NCBI RefSeq assembly: GCF_000423025.1 | Contig: NZ_AUHE01000010.1 | Coordinates: 62,001 to 126,000 of the forward strand | Origin: Gordonia shandongensis DSM 45094 | GTDB lineage: Bacteria > Actinomycetota > Actinomycetes > Mycobacteriales > Mycobacteriaceae | DNA length: 64,000 nucleotides | Direction: 5' to 3' | Shown: positions 30,397 through 39,334 of the stretch, in pieces | How the letters are laid out: each line of letters opens with the position of its first letter | How positions within the stretch are numbered: position 1 is the first letter of the stretch | The notes under the pieces: generated by a model | Database searches by the model: none | The model's input: the letters and a program-made list of their open reading frames with translations, nothing else | What the model was told of the DNA's origin: nothing | Made by a program: the position numbers and the translations under genes

Positions 30397-31320
30397 TCAC
30401 GAGATGTCCAGGGCCTCGATGTCGGGATCGGCGCACAGCTCGTCGACGAGCGCTCGGGAGCCGGCCACGACGGTCGAATCCAGATCGATCTCACTGACCA
30501 GCACCCAGGACCGGTCGTGCGGCCACACCAGAGACGGGTGCACCGCTGGAGTCCATCCGCGGCCCTCGAGGGCCGGATCGCGCCACGGGACGTCGTGCGT
30601 CCAGGTCGGGTCGGTGAAGATCCGCGGCGGAGCGGCGAAGGTGATGTAGTCGCGGCCCGGAAGGCGCAGCCGCGGCCCCTCGGAGACCTCGCGAGACAGG
30701 ATGCCGTCGTGCCACCGCCGCCGCCGGGGCAGGAACGGCGGCGAGAACCGCAGCGAGAGCCACGACCGGAGACGACCGGGCGGACGAGCAGACGTGAACA
30801 CGGCGGAGCCGACTCCGCCCGCGGCCCCGACCAGACCGCCCCATCCCTCCCACAGTGCCGCGACACCCGCGTCGGGCGTGCTCGTGTGCTCGACGAGATG
30901 TCGAGCGACGAGTGCGAGCAGTTCGGGTGCCATCGAGCCCTCGTCGCCCGGCGAATACTCGCGACCGTCCGCGCCGATCACGGCACCGTATGTCGCCTCG
31001 GGATCGTCGACGATCTCCGACCACGTCGACAGCGGCGTCCGCGCGGTGCCCAGGGCTCGGGCCGCCGCATCCCACCGAATCGGTTCGTTGACGATGTCGG
31101 CCACGATCCGGTCGAACTCCGCAGACCCGATGGCGGGCCACTCGTCCACGGCGGGCATCGCGCGATCCGGCAGGTGGCGGACCTGACCCGGATGCAGGAT
31201 CCGCGCGGACGCCGCGTAACCGGCCGGGGCCAGGGCCCGCAGATCCGGGCCAAAGGCGTCGGCGCCGGACTCCACGAGCCATGCCCCGACCGCAGGGTCC
31301 ACCGGATGCACGTCGACCAT
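30397..31320 (-). CDS. Conserved actinobacterial protein of unknown function
   Basis: Protein of 307 aa that I do not assign to a family. It is cytoplasmic in appearance, rich in Trp and Pro, with no membrane segment. It starts MVDVHPVDPAVGAWLVESGA. A recurring pattern FGPDLRALAPAGYAASARI and the C-terminal WPHDRSWVLVSEIDLDSTVV are the most distinctive stretches. ATG 31320 has GGGGGTGAG upstream; a GTG at 31329 is an alternative. It is divergent from ettA across 245 bp. In that gap I see no hairpin or clear promoter. Confidence 0.75.
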   Translation of the reverse strand: MVDVHPVDPAVGAWLVESGADAFGPDLRALAPAGYAASARILHPGQVRHLPDRAMPAVDEWPAIGSAEFDRIVADIVNEPIRWDAAARALGTARTPLSTWSEIVDDPEATYGAVIGADGREYSPGDEGSMAPELLALVARHLVEHTSTPDAGVAALWEGWGGLVGAAGGVGSAVFTSARPPGRLRSWLSLRFSPPFLPRRRRWHDGILSREVSEGPRLRLPGRDYITFAAPPRIFTDPTWTHDVPWRDPALEGRGWTPAVHPSLVWPHDRSWVLVSEIDLDSTVVAGSRALVDELCADPDIEALDIS

Positions 31321-31565
31321 GAGACTCACCCCCGAGTTCTGCGCGCCTGGTCCGCACGCCCGCCCAGTATCGCCGACGGGCGGTGGCGGCGAACAGTCGG
31401 GAGCGCGGACCGATAGGATGGTCGCCGAACACGACCGCGCCGACGCGGACTCCGCGGGAGCGCAGCGCGGTCGGCGGGCCGGCGGGACCGTGCCCGCGGG
31501 AAATCGAACACATCAGAGCACGACAATCGCGTCGCAGCGAGAGCTGCAGGCAGGAGCTGTAACCG

Positions 31566-33242
31566 GTGGCCGGTGAATTCATCTACACCATGAAGAAGGT
31601 GCGTAAGGCGCACGGCGACAAGGTGATCCTCGACGACGTCACCATGAGCTTCTATCCGGGCGCCAAGATTGGCGTCGTCGGCCCCAACGGCGCCGGCAAG
31701 TCGTCGATCCTCAAGATCATGGCCGGACTCGACCAGCCGAGCAACGGCGAGGCCTTCCTCGACCCCGAGGCGACCGTCGGCATCCTCCTGCAGGAGCCGC
31801 CCCTCAACGAGGAGAAGACGGTCAAGGAGAACGTCGAGGAGGGGATGGGCGACATCAAGGTGAAGCTCGATCGCTTCAACGAGATCGCCGAACTCCTCGC
31901 CACGGACTACTCCGACGAGCTCATGGAGGAGATGGGCAAACTCCAGGAGGAACTCGACAACGCCGACGCCTGGGACCTGGATTCACAGCTCGAGCAGGCG
32001 ATGGACGCGCTGCGCTGCCCGCCCGGCGACTCCCCGGTCACCAACCTCTCCGGTGGCGAGCGTCGCCGCGTGGCACTGTGCAAACTGCTGCTCAGCAAGC
32101 CCGACCTGCTGCTGCTCGACGAACCGACCAACCACCTGGACGCCGAGAGCGTGCTGTGGCTCGAGCAGTTCCTGGCGAGCTACCCCGGCGCCGTCCTGGC
32201 CGTGACGCACGACCGGTACTTCCTCGACCACGTCGCACAGTGGATCTGCGAGGTCGACCGCGGCAAGCTGCATCCGTACGAGGGCAACTACTCCACGTAC
32301 CTGGAGAAGAAGGCCGAGCGTCTCGAGGTGCAGGGCAAGAAGGACCAGAAGCTGCAGAAGCGCCTCAAGGAGGAGCTCGCGTGGGTCCGTTCGGGCGCCA
32401 AGGCGCGGCAGACCAAGAACAAGGCCCGCCTGGCCCGCTACGAGGAGATGGCGGCCGAGGCCGAGAAGCATCGCAAACTCGATTTCGAGGAGATCCAGAT
32501 CCCGACGCCGCCGCGGCTGGGCAACGTGGTCGTCGACGTCAACAACCTCGACAAGGGGTTCGACGGCCGGGTCCTCATCAAGGATCTGTCGTTCACGCTG
32601 CCGCGCAACGGCATCGTCGGCGTGATCGGTCCGAACGGTGTCGGCAAGACGACGCTGTTCAAGACGATCGTCGGCCTGGAGGAGCCCGATTCGGGGACGG
32701 TCAAGGTCGGCGACACCGTCAAACTCAGCTATGTCGACCAGAACCGCGCCAACATCGACCCCAAGAAGACGGTCTTCGAGGTCGTGTCCGACGGTCTGGA
32801 CTTCATCGAGGTCGGCCAGAACGAGATGCCGTCGCGCGCCTACGTGAGCGCCTTCGGGTTCAAGGGCGCCGACCAGCAGAAGCCGGCGGAGGTGCTCTCG
32901 GGCGGTGAACGCAACCGGTTGAACCTGGCGCTCACCCTCAAGGAGGGCGGCAACCTGATCCTCCTCGACGAGCCGACCAACGACCTCGACGTCGAGACCC
33001 TGAGCTCCCTGGAGAACGCGCTCGAGCAGTTCCCGGGCTGTGCCGTCGTGATCTCGCATGACCGCTGGTTCCTCGACCGGACCTGTACCCACATCCTCGC
33101 GTGGGAGGGCAACGTCGCCGAGGGCCAGTGGTTCTGGTTCGAGGGCAACTTCGAGGCCTACGAGCAGAACAAGGTGGAGCGGCTCGGACCCGATGCGTCG
33201 CGGCCGCACAGCGTGACGCACCGCCGTCTGACGCGCGACTGA
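31566..33242 (+). CDS. ettA: Energy-dependent translational throttle protein EttA (ABC-F)
   Basis: ABC-F ATPase (558 aa) that binds the ribosomal E site and gates elongation according to ATP/ADP ratio. Two ATPase domains are complete: Walker A GPNGAGKSS and GPNGVGKTT, signatures LSGGERRR and LSGGERNR, and Walker B LLLDEPTNHLD and LLDEPTNDLD. The interdomain linker (KAERLEVQGKKDQKLQKRLK onward) is the tRNA-contacting segment. No membrane region exists. GTG 31566 starts VAGEFIYTMKKVRK. The gdh gene follows 63 bp downstream, as in M. tuberculosis. Confidence 0.95.
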   Translation: MAGEFIYTMKKVRKAHGDKVILDDVTMSFYPGAKIGVVGPNGAGKSSILKIMAGLDQPSNGEAFLDPEATVGILLQEPPLNEEKTVKENVEEGMGDIKVKLDRFNEIAELLATDYSDELMEEMGKLQEELDNADAWDLDSQLEQAMDALRCPPGDSPVTNLSGGERRRVALCKLLLSKPDLLLLDEPTNHLDAESVLWLEQFLASYPGAVLAVTHDRYFLDHVAQWICEVDRGKLHPYEGNYSTYLEKKAERLEVQGKKDQKLQKRLKEELAWVRSGAKARQTKNKARLARYEEMAAEAEKHRKLDFEEIQIPTPPRLGNVVVDVNNLDKGFDGRVLIKDLSFTLPRNGIVGVIGPNGVGKTTLFKTIVGLEEPDSGTVKVGDTVKLSYVDQNRANIDPKKTVFEVVSDGLDFIEVGQNEMPSRAYVSAFGFKGADQQKPAEVLSGGERNRLNLALTLKEGGNLILLDEPTNDLDVETLSSLENALEQFPGCAVVISHDRWFLDRTCTHILAWEGNVAEGQWFWFEGNFEAYEQNKVERLGPDASRPHSVTHRRLTRD

Positions 33243-33305
33243 GCAGAGTCTCCCCGCGGCACGCCGCGCGACCGTAGTCTCTCCATTAGAGCCGATGGAG
33301 AGGAC

Positions 33306-36300
33306 GTGAGAGCAGTGGGCGACACCCCGGCAGCGTTCGCCGACGGACTGGAGTCCGTTCTGGCACCACGCTATTTCGCGGAGGCCGACGACGGCTTTCA
33401 CACCTCGCACCGCGACCGACTGGCCCGGCATCTGACGATGGGAATCGTCCGGATGCCGGGCCGGTCTCATGTGGCGGCCGTCCGCCTCGACTCGGCCGAC
33501 CTGGGGGCGGCGCAGATCGAGGTGCAGGCGGTGGCCGATGATGCGCCGCTGCTGGTGGAGTCGGTCCTCACGGCCGTCGACCGGGCGGGACTGACGGTCC
33601 TGCGGGTCGATCATCCGGTGCTCCGTGTGCGCAGAACCGTCGACGGACGGCTCACCGCGCTCGCCGACGCCGATGACGCCGCGGGCGTCGAGGAATCGTG
33701 GATCACCGTCTCGGCGGCGGAATCACCCGACATCGACCTGGACACGCTCGTGTCGTCGGTCCGGGAGGCGCTGGCGCTGGCGACCTCCGTGCGCGACGAC
33801 ACGGAGGCGATGCGCGACCGGATGGCGCGGATCGTCGGCGACCTCGAGGCGGTGTCCGCGGACGCCGAGGAGATCGCGCTGCTGGAGTGGATCGCGGCGC
33901 GCGACAACTTCGTCGGGGTGGGGTACCGCGCGGCGCGGTCCGGCGGCGGCGATGACGACGCGCTGGGAGTGTGGCGCGATGCGCGCACCGCGCGCCCCGC
34001 CCCGTCGGGGACCGCGGTGTCGATCGACCGGACCTGGCTGCCGACGGGGGTGCTGCGCGGCAGGTTCCCGATCATCGTGCGCGTACCGGTGGCCGGTGTC
34101 GAGCACCAGTTCCTCGGAACCATCACCTCGATGGGCCTGTATCAGTCGGTCCGCGAGATCCCGGTGGTGCGGCGCATCGCGGCGCGCGTCCTCGACGAGC
34201 TGGGGTACTCCGAGGACTCGTACGGCGGCTCGGCGGCGGTCGAACTGTTGCAGACGTTCCCGCTCGTCGAACTGTTCGCGACGCCGGCCGACGAGTCGGC
34301 GGCCCGGATCCGGCGGCTGCTGGCCGCGGGCTCGGGCCAGTCGCCGACCTTCTTCGTCCGAACCGGGGCCGACGGGCACACGGTCTCGGTGCTGGTGTTC
34401 ATCTCCCGTGAGGCGTATTCGAGCGACGTGCGGCAACGGGTCATCGACGTGATCCGTGCGGCCTGGGAGGGCGCCGAGTACGAGTTCACCACCAGGTTGG
34501 CGCAGTCACCGACGGCGCACCTGCAGATCGTGATGCACGTGCCCGACGGAACGTCACCGACCGCGGCGGTCCGCGACGCCTGTCGGGCACGTCTCGCCGA
34601 GGTCGTCCGCACCTGGGATCAGCGGGTCCGCGAACTGCTCGACGCCGGACCGGAGGCGCTGCGGCTGCTCGGGACCGTCGGCGAGGACTATCGCGACCAG
34701 CGTGATCCGAGCGGGGCGGCCGCCGATCTGGTGATCGCGACCCGATTGCGACCCGGCGACCTCCACGTCGAGGTGCACACACCGGAGTCCGCGGCGTGGA
34801 CGTTCACGCTCTATCTGTGCGACCGCCAGGCCGCGCTCACCGATGTTCTGCCGGTGCTGCAGAGCCTCGGCCTCACGGTCCTCGACGAGCACCCGTTCAC
34901 TCTGCCCCGACCGGACGGGGCCGTCGTCGGGGTCTACGAGTTCACCGCGTCGCCGGCGCCGGGCGTCAGCGTCGACGCGACCGATGGACTGCGCGATCGG
35001 GTCGCCGACGCGTTCGTCGACATGTGGCAGCAGGACGCCGACGTCGACCGGCTCGCCGAACTGGTGCTGCGCGCGGGGCTCACATCGCGGTGGGTGGCGA
35101 TGATCCGCACCTATGTCCGCTACCTGGGGCAGTGTGGGTTCGGGTACACGCTCGGGCACATCGCCGGCGTCCTCGGCGACCACCGTGACGCGACGCGGGC
35201 CCTCGTCGAGCTGTTCGAGGCCTCCTTCGACCCCGAGACGGCCGATGCCGGGCGACGGGCGGCGGCGTCCGACGTGCTCGACGGGCACATCGCGTCGATC
35301 CTCGGTCTCGACGCGGACCGGGTGATCTCGGCGCTGGCCGCAGCCGTGCGGGCGACGCTGCGGACCACCTTCTACGTGAAGCCGGACGGCGTCACTCGAC
35401 CGACGATCGCGGTGAAGCTCCGCACCGGTGAGCTCCCGCAGGCGCCACAGCCGAGGCCCGCCTACGAGGTGTTCGTCCATTCTCCCCTCGTCGAGGGCGT
35501 CCACCTGCGGTTCGGTGACGTTGCGCGCGGCGGCCTGCGGTGGTCGGACCGGCTCGAGGACTTCCGCACCGAGATCCTCGGCCTCGTCAAGGCGCAGGCC
35601 GTGAAGAACGCGGTGATCGTTCCCGTCGGGGCGAAGGGCGGCTTCGTCGTCCGACGCCCGCCGGCGGCGACCGGTGAGGTCGGCGCGGACCGCGAGGCGA
35701 CCCGCGCGGAGGGCGTCGCCTGCTATCGGGCGTTCATCGCGTCGCTGCTCCAGGTCACCGACGATCTCGACACCGCGACCGGAACGATCCGGCATCCCGA
35801 TCGGGTGGTGCGCCGGGACGCCGACGACCCGTACCTCGTCGTCGCCGCCGACAAGGGCACGGCCGCGTTCTCCGACATCGCCAACGACGTCTCGGCCCAC
35901 CACGACTTCTGGCTCGGCGACGCGTTCGCCTCGGGCGGATCGGTCGGCTACGACCACAAGGCGATGGGCATCACCGCGCGTGGCGCGTGGGAGTCGGTGA
36001 AGCGTCACTTCTGGGAGATGGGGGTCGACGTTCAGAGTCAGGACTTCACCGCGGTGGGGATCGGCGACATGAGCGGCGACGTCTTCGGCAACGGCATGCT
36101 GCTGTCGACGCACACGAGACTGATCGCGGCATTCGACCACCGTCACGTGTTCGTCGATCCCGACCCGGACGCCGAGCGATCGCATGCGGAGCGCCTGCGC
36201 CTGTTCGGATTGCCACGCTCATCGTGGGCCGACTACGACGATTCGTTGATCTCGACGGGCGGCGGCGTGTGGTCCCGCGACGTGAAGTCGGTGCCCGTCA

Positions 36301-37967
36301 GTCCGCAGATGCGCCGCGCCCTCGGCTTGTCCGACGAGGTCGTCGAACTGGAACCGCCCGCCCTCATCAGAGCCGTGTTGCTGGCACCCGTCGACCTCCT
36401 GTTCAACGGGGGTATCGGGACCTATGTGAAGGCGTCGGACGAGTCAGATGCCCAGGTCGGTGACAAGGCGAACGATCCGATCCGAGTCGATGGTGCCGAC
36501 CTGCGGGTCAAGGTCGTCGGCGAGGGCGGCAACCTCGGTGTCACCGAACGCGGCCGGATCGAGGCCGACCTGTCGGGGGTCAGGATCAACAGCGATGCGC
36601 TCGACAACTCGGCGGGGGTGGACTGCTCGGATCACGAGGTCAACATCAAGATTCTTCTCGACTCCCAGGTCGCGTCGGGGGCTCTCGATCCGGCCGAACG
36701 CGATGGCGTGCTGGAGGCGATGACCGACGACGTCGCCCGGCTCGTCCTCGCGGACAACGTGACTCAGAACGCGGAGCTGGGGTTGGCGCGGAGCACCGCC
36801 GACGACGACGTGGATCTGCACGCCAGGATGCTGGCGGCGCTCGCGGACGCGGGCGTCGATCTGGAACTCGAGGCCCTCCCGACCCCGGAGCGTCTTCTGC
36901 GACGCCGGTCCGGGGACGTCGGTCGCGGACTCACCAGTCCCGAATTGGCGACGCTCATGGCTCACGTGAAGCTGCTCACGAAGGATCGGCTGCTGGCTTC
37001 GGGGCTGCCCGACAACGTGTTGTTCGATCGGTTGGCCGCCGAGTACTTCCCCGAGGTGCTTCGGGAGCGGTTCGTCGAGGGGATCACCGGTCACCGGCTG
37101 CGTCGGGAGATCGTCACCACGGCGTTGGTGAACCGAATCGTCGGCGACGGGGGCGTCGATCACGTCTTCACCGTGGAGGAGTCCACGGGTGCCGACACCC
37201 AGGAGGCGGCTCGCGCGTACGTGGTGGCCGCGGGCGTCTTCGGTCTCGACGAGGCGGTCGGGGAGGTGCGTCGTGCGGCGACGTCCGCGGTGGGCACCGG
37301 GACTCGGGTGCCCGCCGCCGTCGGCGATGCTGCGACGCGCCGACTGCGGCGACTCGCGGCGACATCGTCGCGGTGGCTGCTCGCGCATCGACCGCAGCCG
37401 TTGGCCATCGCCGCCGAGACCACTCGGTACCGGGATGTGGCCGCACTCTCGAGACAGTTGGCCGGGTGGCTGCGTCCGCGCAGCTCGGAGGCGGTCGCCG
37501 CTGCGCGTGCCGCCTTCGAGAGCGCCGGCCTGCGGCCGGAACTGGCGCAGACGGTCGCCGAGAGCCCGTTCCGCGTCCACCTCTTCGACGTCCACGATCT
37601 CGCCGAGATCAGCGACCGGGACCCCGACGAGGTCGGCGATCTGCTGTTCGCGGTCCTCGACCATTTCGGCATCGACCGTTTGATCGCGGCGGCCGACGAC
37701 CTCGCGAGCCCGGATCGGTGGACCCTGCTCGCCCGTGTGGCGTTGCACGATGATCTGGTGGCGGTGCTGCGCGCGCTGACGGCGTCGATCGTGGCGATGT
37801 CGGAGCCGGAGGAGAGTTCCGAGGAGAAGATCGCCGAGTGGTCGTCGGCGCGCGTGTCGATGCTGCAGCGTGCGACGACCACGCTCGACGAGCTCTCGGC
37901 CGCGGGATCGCTGGACATCGCGACGCTGTCGGTGGGGGTCCGCGCCCTGCGGAGCATCATCGGCTGA
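33306..37967 (+). CDS. gdh: NAD-specific glutamate dehydrogenase, large (GDH-180 type)
   Basis: Very large catabolic enzyme (1553 aa) oxidising glutamate to 2-oxoglutarate with NAD+. The N-terminal half is the regulatory ACT-like region. The central catalytic part includes FGDVARGGLRWSDR and the lysine-bearing stretch KAQAVKNAVIVPVGAKGG, followed by SGDVFGNGMLLS and NGGIGTYVKA. The C-terminal third is helical. Length fits the 1,500-1,650 aa class (Rv2476c relative). The GTG start at 33306 is nearest to the typical N-terminus; another GTG lies three codons later. In mycobacteria the enzyme is inhibited by GarA, which is not in this window. Confidence 0.96.
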   Translation: MRAVGDTPAAFADGLESVLAPRYFAEADDGFHTSHRDRLARHLTMGIVRMPGRSHVAAVRLDSADLGAAQIEVQAVADDAPLLVESVLTAVDRAGLTVLRVDHPVLRVRRTVDGRLTALADADDAAGVEESWITVSAAESPDIDLDTLVSSVREALALATSVRDDTEAMRDRMARIVGDLEAVSADAEEIALLEWIAARDNFVGVGYRAARSGGGDDDALGVWRDARTARPAPSGTAVSIDRTWLPTGVLRGRFPIIVRVPVAGVEHQFLGTITSMGLYQSVREIPVVRRIAARVLDELGYSEDSYGGSAAVELLQTFPLVELFATPADESAARIRRLLAAGSGQSPTFFVRTGADGHTVSVLVFISREAYSSDVRQRVIDVIRAAWEGAEYEFTTRLAQSPTAHLQIVMHVPDGTSPTAAVRDACRARLAEVVRTWDQRVRELLDAGPEALRLLGTVGEDYRDQRDPSGAAADLVIATRLRPGDLHVEVHTPESAAWTFTLYLCDRQAALTDVLPVLQSLGLTVLDEHPFTLPRPDGAVVGVYEFTASPAPGVSVDATDGLRDRVADAFVDMWQQDADVDRLAELVLRAGLTSRWVAMIRTYVRYLGQCGFGYTLGHIAGVLGDHRDATRALVELFEASFDPETADAGRRAAASDVLDGHIASILGLDADRVISALAAAVRATLRTTFYVKPDGVTRPTIAVKLRTGELPQAPQPRPAYEVFVHSPLVEGVHLRFGDVARGGLRWSDRLEDFRTEILGLVKAQAVKNAVIVPVGAKGGFVVRRPPAATGEVGADREATRAEGVACYRAFIASLLQVTDDLDTATGTIRHPDRVVRRDADDPYLVVAADKGTAAFSDIANDVSAHHDFWLGDAFASGGSVGYDHKAMGITARGAWESVKRHFWEMGVDVQSQDFTAVGIGDMSGDVFGNGMLLSTHTRLIAAFDHRHVFVDPDPDAERSHAERLRLFGLPRSSWADYDDSLISTGGGVWSRDVKSVPVSPQMRRALGLSDEVVELEPPALIRAVLLAPVDLLFNGGIGTYVKASDESDAQVGDKANDPIRVDGADLRVKVVGEGGNLGVTERGRIEADLSGVRINSDALDNSAGVDCSDHEVNIKILLDSQVASGALDPAERDGVLEAMTDDVARLVLADNVTQNAELGLARSTADDDVDLHARMLAALADAGVDLELEALPTPERLLRRRSGDVGRGLTSPELATLMAHVKLLTKDRLLASGLPDNVLFDRLAAEYFPEVLRERFVEGITGHRLRREIVTTALVNRIVGDGGVDHVFTVEESTGADTQEAARAYVVAAGVFGLDEAVGEVRRAATSAVGTGTRVPAAVGDAATRRLRRLAATSSRWLLAHRPQPLAIAAETTRYRDVAALSRQLAGWLRPRSSEAVAAARAAFESAGLRPELAQTVAESPFRVHLFDVHDLAEISDRDPDEVGDLLFAVLDHFGIDRLIAAADDLASPDRWTLLARVALHDDLVAVLRALTASIVAMSEPEESSEEKIAEWSSARVSMLQRATTTLDELSAAGSLDIATLSVGVRALRSIIG

Positions 37968-38013
37968 TCGGATCGCTCCGGGCGCTGCGTAGGCTGGGAG
38001 CGAGGAGGTCGAT

Positions 38014-38520
38014 GTGACTGAAGAGAATCTGGATGCGGACGGTCGGGACACGGGCGGGGGCGATCCGGACCGGCGGCTGTTCGACGATCAGGGCCACGCC
38101 ACCGAACTCGGCTACGTGGTGCGTGTGCCGGTCCGATGGTCGGACATGGACGTCTTCGCGCACATCAACCACGCTCGAATGGTGACGCTTCTGGAGGAGG
38201 CACGGATCCCGTGGCTGTTCTACGACGACAAACCGACGGCGCTCATGCGGAAGGGATGCCTGGTGGCCGATCTGCACGTGAAGTACCGGGGGCAGATCCG
38301 TCATGACGAGTCGCCGATCTCGGTGACGATGTTCGTCGAACGGGTGCGGGCCGTCGACTTCACGGTCGGGTACGAGGTGCGGCCCCACGGTGCGGCTCCG
38401 GACTCCCCGCCGGCGGTCGTGGCCAGCACGCAGCTGGTGTCGTTCGACATCGATACGCAGCGACCGCGGCGCATGACGCCGGAGGAGAAGGCGTACCTGA
38501 CCGGATTCGTGCGGTCATGA
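38014..38520 (+). CDS. Acyl-CoA thioesterase (hotdog fold, Rv2475c-like)
   Basis: Protein of 168 aa with a 4-hydroxybenzoyl-CoA-thioesterase-type domain. The signature VRWSDMDVFAHINHARMVTLLEEAR carries the catalytic Asp and the HINHA turn. The first 25 residues are a charged extension (TEENLDADGRDTGGGD). Start GTG 38014 follows GGAGGTCGAT. The stop overlaps the next gene as ATGA, so the two are probably made together. The substrate is not known. Confidence 0.85.
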   Translation: MTEENLDADGRDTGGGDPDRRLFDDQGHATELGYVVRVPVRWSDMDVFAHINHARMVTLLEEARIPWLFYDDKPTALMRKGCLVADLHVKYRGQIRHDESPISVTMFVERVRAVDFTVGYEVRPHGAAPDSPPAVVASTQLVSFDIDTQRPRRMTPEEKAYLTGFVRS

Positions 38521-39218
38521 CACCGTCGCTGCCGCCGCGGGGGATCGTCCCGCACCGGGATTCGGACCGCACCGACTTGAACGCGTTCGTGCAACGCGCG
38601 CGTCGCGTCGACGACTCGGGGGTCATGAGGGCGGCGGTTCGCTCGGACGGTCGGATCGGTCTGTGGGTTCGCACGGGTTTCGACGTCCTGGCGACTCGGT
38701 CGATCCTCGGGGAGGTGGAACCGTCCGACGCGATCTGCGACGTCGGGGCGCTGGCGGCGTCGCTGGCCGCCGGTGACGACCCGGTCGGCATCGGTTTCGC
38801 CCTGCCGGGCGCGTGGCAGGGCGCGCTGCCGGGTGAGAACGGATTCGTCCACCTCGACGACGTCCCCGCGCGCGATGTGGTGGATCTGGCGCGTCGCGGT
38901 GCGGTGGTGGCTCGGGACGAGTCGGGTGCTCTGGGCCCCGCATCCTCTCTGCTCGACCAGGACGTGCTGACGGTGACCGGATCAGACGACGTCGATGCGG
39001 GCCCGGCGCGCGTCACGATGCGGGCCGTGTTCGCACTGACCTCGATGGGTTTCGTTCGCGATGCGAGCGGACAGGAGATCACCGACGAGTCGCCGCTCGA
39101 TGCGATCGATCCGGCCGAGCCGATCCGGGTGCGCTCGTCGCCCGCGTGGGTCCGGGTCGATGCGCGCTTCGGTTCGGTGTATCAGCGGCAGTCCGTGCTC
39201 AGCGTCGCAGTGTTGTGA
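38517..39218 (+). CDS. Conserved actinobacterial protein (Rv2474c-like), function unknown
   Basis: Protein of 233 aa without a recognised domain. It is mostly Asp-, Val- and Arg-rich alpha/beta sequence, with no membrane helix. The N-terminus MTPSLPPRGIVPHRDSDRTD and the central GIGFALPGAWQGALPGENGF stand out. It is coupled to the thioesterase gene by ATGA, an order shared with mycobacteria, so a joint task is likely but unknown. Its final codons GTG TTG TGA are the first unit of the 17-bp tandem repeat that follows. Confidence 0.78.
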   Translation: MTPSLPPRGIVPHRDSDRTDLNAFVQRARRVDDSGVMRAAVRSDGRIGLWVRTGFDVLATRSILGEVEPSDAICDVGALAASLAAGDDPVGIGFALPGAWQGALPGENGFVHLDDVPARDVVDLARRGAVVARDESGALGPASSLLDQDVLTVTGSDDVDAGPARVTMRAVFALTSMGFVRDASGQEITDESPLDAIDPAEPIRVRSSPAWVRVDARFGSVYQRQSVLSVAVL

Positions 39219-39294
39219 ATGGACCAGTGTTGTGAAGGGGCCAGTGTTGTGAAGGGGCCAGTGTTGTGAAGGGGCCAGTGTTGTGAAGGGGCCA
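39210..39294. repeat. Five-copy 17-bp tandem repeat spanning a stop codon
   Basis: Five head-to-tail copies of a 17-bp unit GTGTTGTGAAGGGGCCA. Copies 2-5 (39227-39294) are identical; copy 1 (39210-39226) has two changes and contains the last codons and stop of the Rv2474c-like gene. A small hairpin CAGCCC-TGTG-GGGCTG (39293-39308) follows directly and may end transcription between the convergent genes. Confidence 0.95.
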
Positions 39295-39334
39295 GCCCTG
39301 TGGGGCTGCAGTCCTCACCGGCTCGCGCCGGTCG

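Noticed and set aside
39210..39294. Possible CRISPR array
   Set aside because: The units are directly adjacent with no spacers and only 17 bp long; it is a simple tandem repeat.
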